Shown here piece after piece: positions 5,830 through 8,014 of a DNA stretch of 8,014 bases. Origin of the DNA: Myxococcales bacterium (GTDB lineage Bacteria > Myxococcota_C > UBA6777); the NCBI GenBank assembly GCA_027005175.1, contig JALTMC010000074.1:1-8014 (forward strand), written 5' to 3'. Position 1 is the first letter of the stretch. Every line of letters starts with the position of its first letter. Under the pieces are notes generated by a model. The model did no database searches. It was given only the letters and a program-made list of their open reading frames with translations, and was not told the DNA's origin. The position numbers were made by a program, and so were the translations under genes.

Positions 5830-7752
5830 TCAGGAGAACAAAGATGTCTTTCGGTCCAGAAAGATCTTCATCCAAAGTTCGAGTGTCATGATTGCAAAGA
5901 TCAGCAAAGAGCCATCGATTTTTCCCTGACGATCCAGTTCAAGGATTTGTCGTACAGCAGCAGGCTCAAACAGCCCTCGTTGTCGCAACCTTGTTTCCGA
6001 GAGGGTCTCTTCCACAAGATCACGTAATTCAACGCGAAGCCATCGACGAATCGGGACCCCGAAGCCTGTTTTGGGTCGGTAAATGGTCTCTCGTGGCAGA
6101 TAAGGTTCCATGGCCTTCTTGAAGACCCACTTCCCTGTGGTTCCATGTTGTTTGTAAGACACAGGGATTTGTGTGGCAAACTGTATTAAATCGGGGTCCA
6201 AAAGAGGGACACGCACTTCAACACCAGTGGCCATGCTCATCTTGTCAGTGTAGTTGAGGTTGTGATCGGGTAAAAAGTGCTTTCCTTCCAAGTACAGCAT
6301 ACGATTCATCGATGGTGTGTCGGGTGGTAGCTTGGACAGTGTTTTCATCAGCGGTTGAGAAAAGGATAACCCAGCCAGCTCAGCTTGTACCTTTCGAGTG
6401 TACAGGCCCCGAATCCAGTGTGGCTCCAGGCAGTGAAAATAACTTGCGATGCGTTCATCACCCGAAAGGTCTGCATACTGAAAAGCTTTGGCGACACGAC
6501 GCCCTATTGTATGAGAGGTAGGAAGCTTGCGTGATGCCATACGCAACAAGGAGCGGGCAGGCTTAGGCAACCAGCCCCAAGACTTTTCAAAGTGCAACGC
6601 AGTATGCCTTCGGTAGCCCGTGAGCAGATCATCCCCTCCCGCACCTGAAAGCAGCACCTTGATCCCGTTCTCCCGAGCCAGCTTGCAAATATAATAGACA
6701 TGAATAGGCGCAAAATCGGCCTGTGGCTCGTCAAGATGGTAGACCATATGCTCCACTTGCTCAAACATCTCTGGCCCAACATACACCGTGCGTAGATCAA
6801 CATCCAGATGTTGGGCTGCACGTTGTGCATACGGCAGATCATCGATACGCCCCTCACCTTTGGGGTTCGCATCTCCTGTAAATCCAATCGTAAAACAAAG
6901 CCGCTTGGGGTCATGCTGTAATTCTTGGGCCAGAGCAACGACCGCGCTCGAATCCAAACCTCCAGAAAGAAAAGCACCCACAGGTACGTCGGAGACCAAC
7001 TGACGATCCACGGCCTGCTTTAACCGCTGCTGTAAACCATCAACCGCCTCATCCACAGTCATCGGCTGAATGGGTTGAGCATAAGGAAGATCGTAATAAC
7101 ACCACATCTTTTTGATTTGCCCACGATGGAGAAGCATCGCGTTTCCAGGTTCGAGCTTCTTCACGCCGCGCAAGATCGTATCGGGAGCAGGCGACCACTG
7201 GTACGTTAAATGGTAGTGAATGCTCGCGTAATTGAGACTTTTGTCAACATCAGGGCAACGCAACAACGCCTTCAACTCACTGGCCCACAACAAACCATCT
7301 TGCGTTTGTGTGTAATACAAGGGCTTAATCCCCTGACCATCACGCACCAAAAGGATATGTTGTTTGCTCGGGTCCCACAAGGCAAAAGCAAAAATACCAT
7401 TGAGCTTGGTGAGCATCTTCTCACCACAATCCAAATACAAATTGAGCAAGACCTCGGTGTCGGATTGGCTGCGAAACGAAAATCCTTTCTGTTGAAGCTC
7501 TCTGCGTAACTCCTTGTAGTTGTAAATTTCCCCATTAAACACAATCACCACACGTTCCTGAACATCCCACATGGGCTGATGCCCGAGCGGAGACAGATCG
7601 ATGACCGATAGCCTGCGATGCCCCAGCCCAACTTCCCCATGAGGGCTGATATACGTGCCTTGATCATCAGGACCACGATGAGCCACAACTTGATTCATTT
7701 CCGCCAAAAGTTCAGGAGAAAAATCTCCAGAGAAACCAACAATGCCACACAT
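5830..7752 (-). CDS. asnB: Asparagine synthase-like glutamine amidotransferase (AsnB family)
   Basis: Two-domain amidotransferase of 640 residues. The N-terminal class II glutaminase domain starts MCGIVGF, with Cys2 as the nucleophile after Met removal, followed by GHRRLSVIDLSPLGHQP (44-60), NGEIYNY (73-79) and SDTEVLL (97-103). The synthetase domain has the ATP-pyrophosphatase loop SGGLDSS (263-269), HLDEPQAD (339-346), LSGAGGDDLLTGYRRH (368-383), DKMSMATGVEVRVPLLD (503-519) and KTGFGVPIRRWL (561-572). Length is normal. The start at 7752 is chosen over an in-frame ATG at 7818, which would add 22 residues and bury Cys2; GGAAG lies 9 bases upstream of 7752. Family members make asparagine from aspartate, glutamine and ATP. 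Relatives in O-antigen loci (WbpS/WbmI type) are thought to amidate uronic acids, and the location suggests that here. Ala371 stands where E. coli AsnB has Glu (LSGEG). First gene of the leftward cassette. Confidence 0.92.
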   Translation of the reverse strand: MCGIVGFSGDFSPELLAEMNQVVAHRGPDDQGTYISPHGEVGLGHRRLSVIDLSPLGHQPMWDVQERVVIVFNGEIYNYKELRRELQQKGFSFRSQSDTEVLLNLYLDCGEKMLTKLNGIFAFALWDPSKQHILLVRDGQGIKPLYYTQTQDGLLWASELKALLRCPDVDKSLNYASIHYHLTYQWSPAPDTILRGVKKLEPGNAMLLHRGQIKKMWCYYDLPYAQPIQPMTVDEAVDGLQQRLKQAVDRQLVSDVPVGAFLSGGLDSSAVVALAQELQHDPKRLCFTIGFTGDANPKGEGRIDDLPYAQRAAQHLDVDLRTVYVGPEMFEQVEHMVYHLDEPQADFAPIHVYYICKLARENGIKVLLSGAGGDDLLTGYRRHTALHFEKSWGWLPKPARSLLRMASRKLPTSHTIGRRVAKAFQYADLSGDERIASYFHCLEPHWIRGLYTRKVQAELAGLSFSQPLMKTLSKLPPDTPSMNRMLYLEGKHFLPDHNLNYTDKMSMATGVEVRVPLLDPDLIQFATQIPVSYKQHGTTGKWVFKKAMEPYLPRETIYRPKTGFGVPIRRWLRVELRDLVEETLSETRLRQRGLFEPAAVRQILELDRQGKIDGSLLIFAIMTLELWMKIFLDRKTSLFS

Positions 7753-7761
7753 AAAAGTTTT

Positions 7762-7766
7762 CTTCC
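7762..7766 (-). promoter_or_regulatory. Shine-Dalgarno site that decides the asnB-like start
   Basis: On the minus strand this reads GGAAG, 9 bases before the ATG at 7752-7750 that gives the N-terminal Met-Cys. It supports the shorter 640-residue protein over the 662-residue reading from 7818. Confidence 0.6.
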
Positions 7767-7774
7767 GCTCAAAG

Positions 7775-7831
7775 ATACACGGGTTAACTCGACCCAAAGC
7801 TTCACACAGAGGGAGCAAGGTTAACGTGTAT
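7775..7831. repeat. Inverted repeat in the leader of the asnB-like gene
   Basis: ATACACG-GG-TTAAC (7775-7788) and GTTAACGTGTAT (7820-7831) pair over 12 bases with a 2-base GG bulge and a 31-base loop. Both arms contain TTAAC. The repeat lies 22 bases upstream of the predicted start and does not cover the Shine-Dalgarno site. It could be a leader hairpin or a regulator-binding dyad; chance is not excluded. Confidence 0.35.
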
Positions 7832-8014
7832 ACTCTGGAAGGAAAAAGATTGCACGATTTTCTTACAGACTTGATTTGTAGTGGGGTAGAGCAAGGAAGT
7901 AAAGCAAAACGTTGGAATGTTGGTCATAAGAAAGCGAAACCTCTACGAACACGTCACACTCAAAAATTGACGTTCTCCCCCTACAGATGGATGGATTCGA
8001 TAGGTTCGCAGGCT

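Larger units (their letters stand above)
7753..8014. other. Upstream region of the leftward cassette, no gene supported
   Basis: These 262 bases hold the leader of the asnB-like gene and probably its promoter. The best minus-strand -10-like match is TATACA (7832-7827) with a poor -35 (GTGCAA, 7855-7850) at 17-base spacing, too weak to call. A minus-strand frame is open from the window edge to a TAA at 7865-7863, but the peptide has no recognisable motif and poor coding bias. A plus-strand ATG at 7987 opens to the window end without a Shine-Dalgarno site. I see no RNA gene. Confidence 0.5.

Noticed and set aside
5322-5929. Overlapping plus-strand open frames of 189 and 144 codons opposite the second FkbM gene.
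   Set aside because: Both lie opposite the conserved methyltransferase and the amidotransferase 3' end, with no motifs of their own.
6504-6977. Minus-strand open frame of 157 codons within the asnB-like gene.
   Set aside because: It is a shifted frame of the same strand inside the synthetase domain, and the asnB-like reading there carries all the family motifs.
7827-7855. Sigma-70-like promoter on the minus strand (GTGCAA, 17 bases, TATACA).
   Set aside because: Only three of six bases match at -35 and four of six at -10; such matches are common by chance.
7863-8012. Minus-strand frame open from the window edge to TAA, as the tail of another gene in the leftward cassette.
   Set aside because: About 50 codons with few G-starting codons and no motif; it may be chance. 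Sequence beyond the window would decide.
7987-8014. Start of a rightward gene at ATG 7987 or 7991.
   Set aside because: No Shine-Dalgarno site before either, and only eight or nine codons are visible.
1-8014. CRISPR arrays, tRNA or rRNA genes, insertion sequences, toxin-antitoxin pairs or phage genes.
   Set aside because: I looked for regular repeats, cloverleaf sequence, transposase-like motifs and terminal inverted repeats and saw none.

Overview
The window looks like part of a bacterial cell-surface polysaccharide (O-antigen, capsule or exopolysaccharide) locus. Nothing in it fixes the species. Base composition is about half G+C by eye, genes are tightly packed with bacterial Shine-Dalgarno sites, and all products belong to families shared widely by transfer between bacteria.

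Layout: a rightward cassette covers the left half. It starts with the probable tail of an upstream gene (to 119). Then come a CgeB-like glycosyltransferase (141-1199), a multi-spanning Wzy-like repeat-unit polymerase overlapping it by 4 bases (1196-2758), an FkbM-family methyltransferase (2806-3642) and a GT4 glycosyltransferase (3719-4885). A leftward cassette meets it tail to tail across 73 bases. Read in its own direction this is an asparagine synthase-like amidotransferase (7752-5830), then, after 16 bases, a second FkbM methyltransferase (5813-4959). The last 262 bases (7753-8014) are the leader and upstream region of the leftward cassette, with no gene I can support.

How they may work together (inference): the two glycosyltransferases would add sugars to a lipid-linked repeat unit. 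The polymerase would join repeat units outside the inner membrane. The FkbM enzymes would O-methylate sugars, and the amidotransferase would either make asparagine or convert a sugar carboxylate to its amide. The initiating transferase, flippase, chain-length regulator and export genes are not in this window.

Most notable points: a run of 17 A inside the polymerase gene, preceded by a perfect short inverted repeat, where a one-base slip in either direction truncates the protein; a Glu-to-Ala change in the synthetase site of the AsnB-like protein compared with the E. coli enzyme; and an inverted repeat in the leader of that gene. I did not find a clearly new biological system. This is a fairly ordinary accessory glycan locus with a possible switch in its polymerase.
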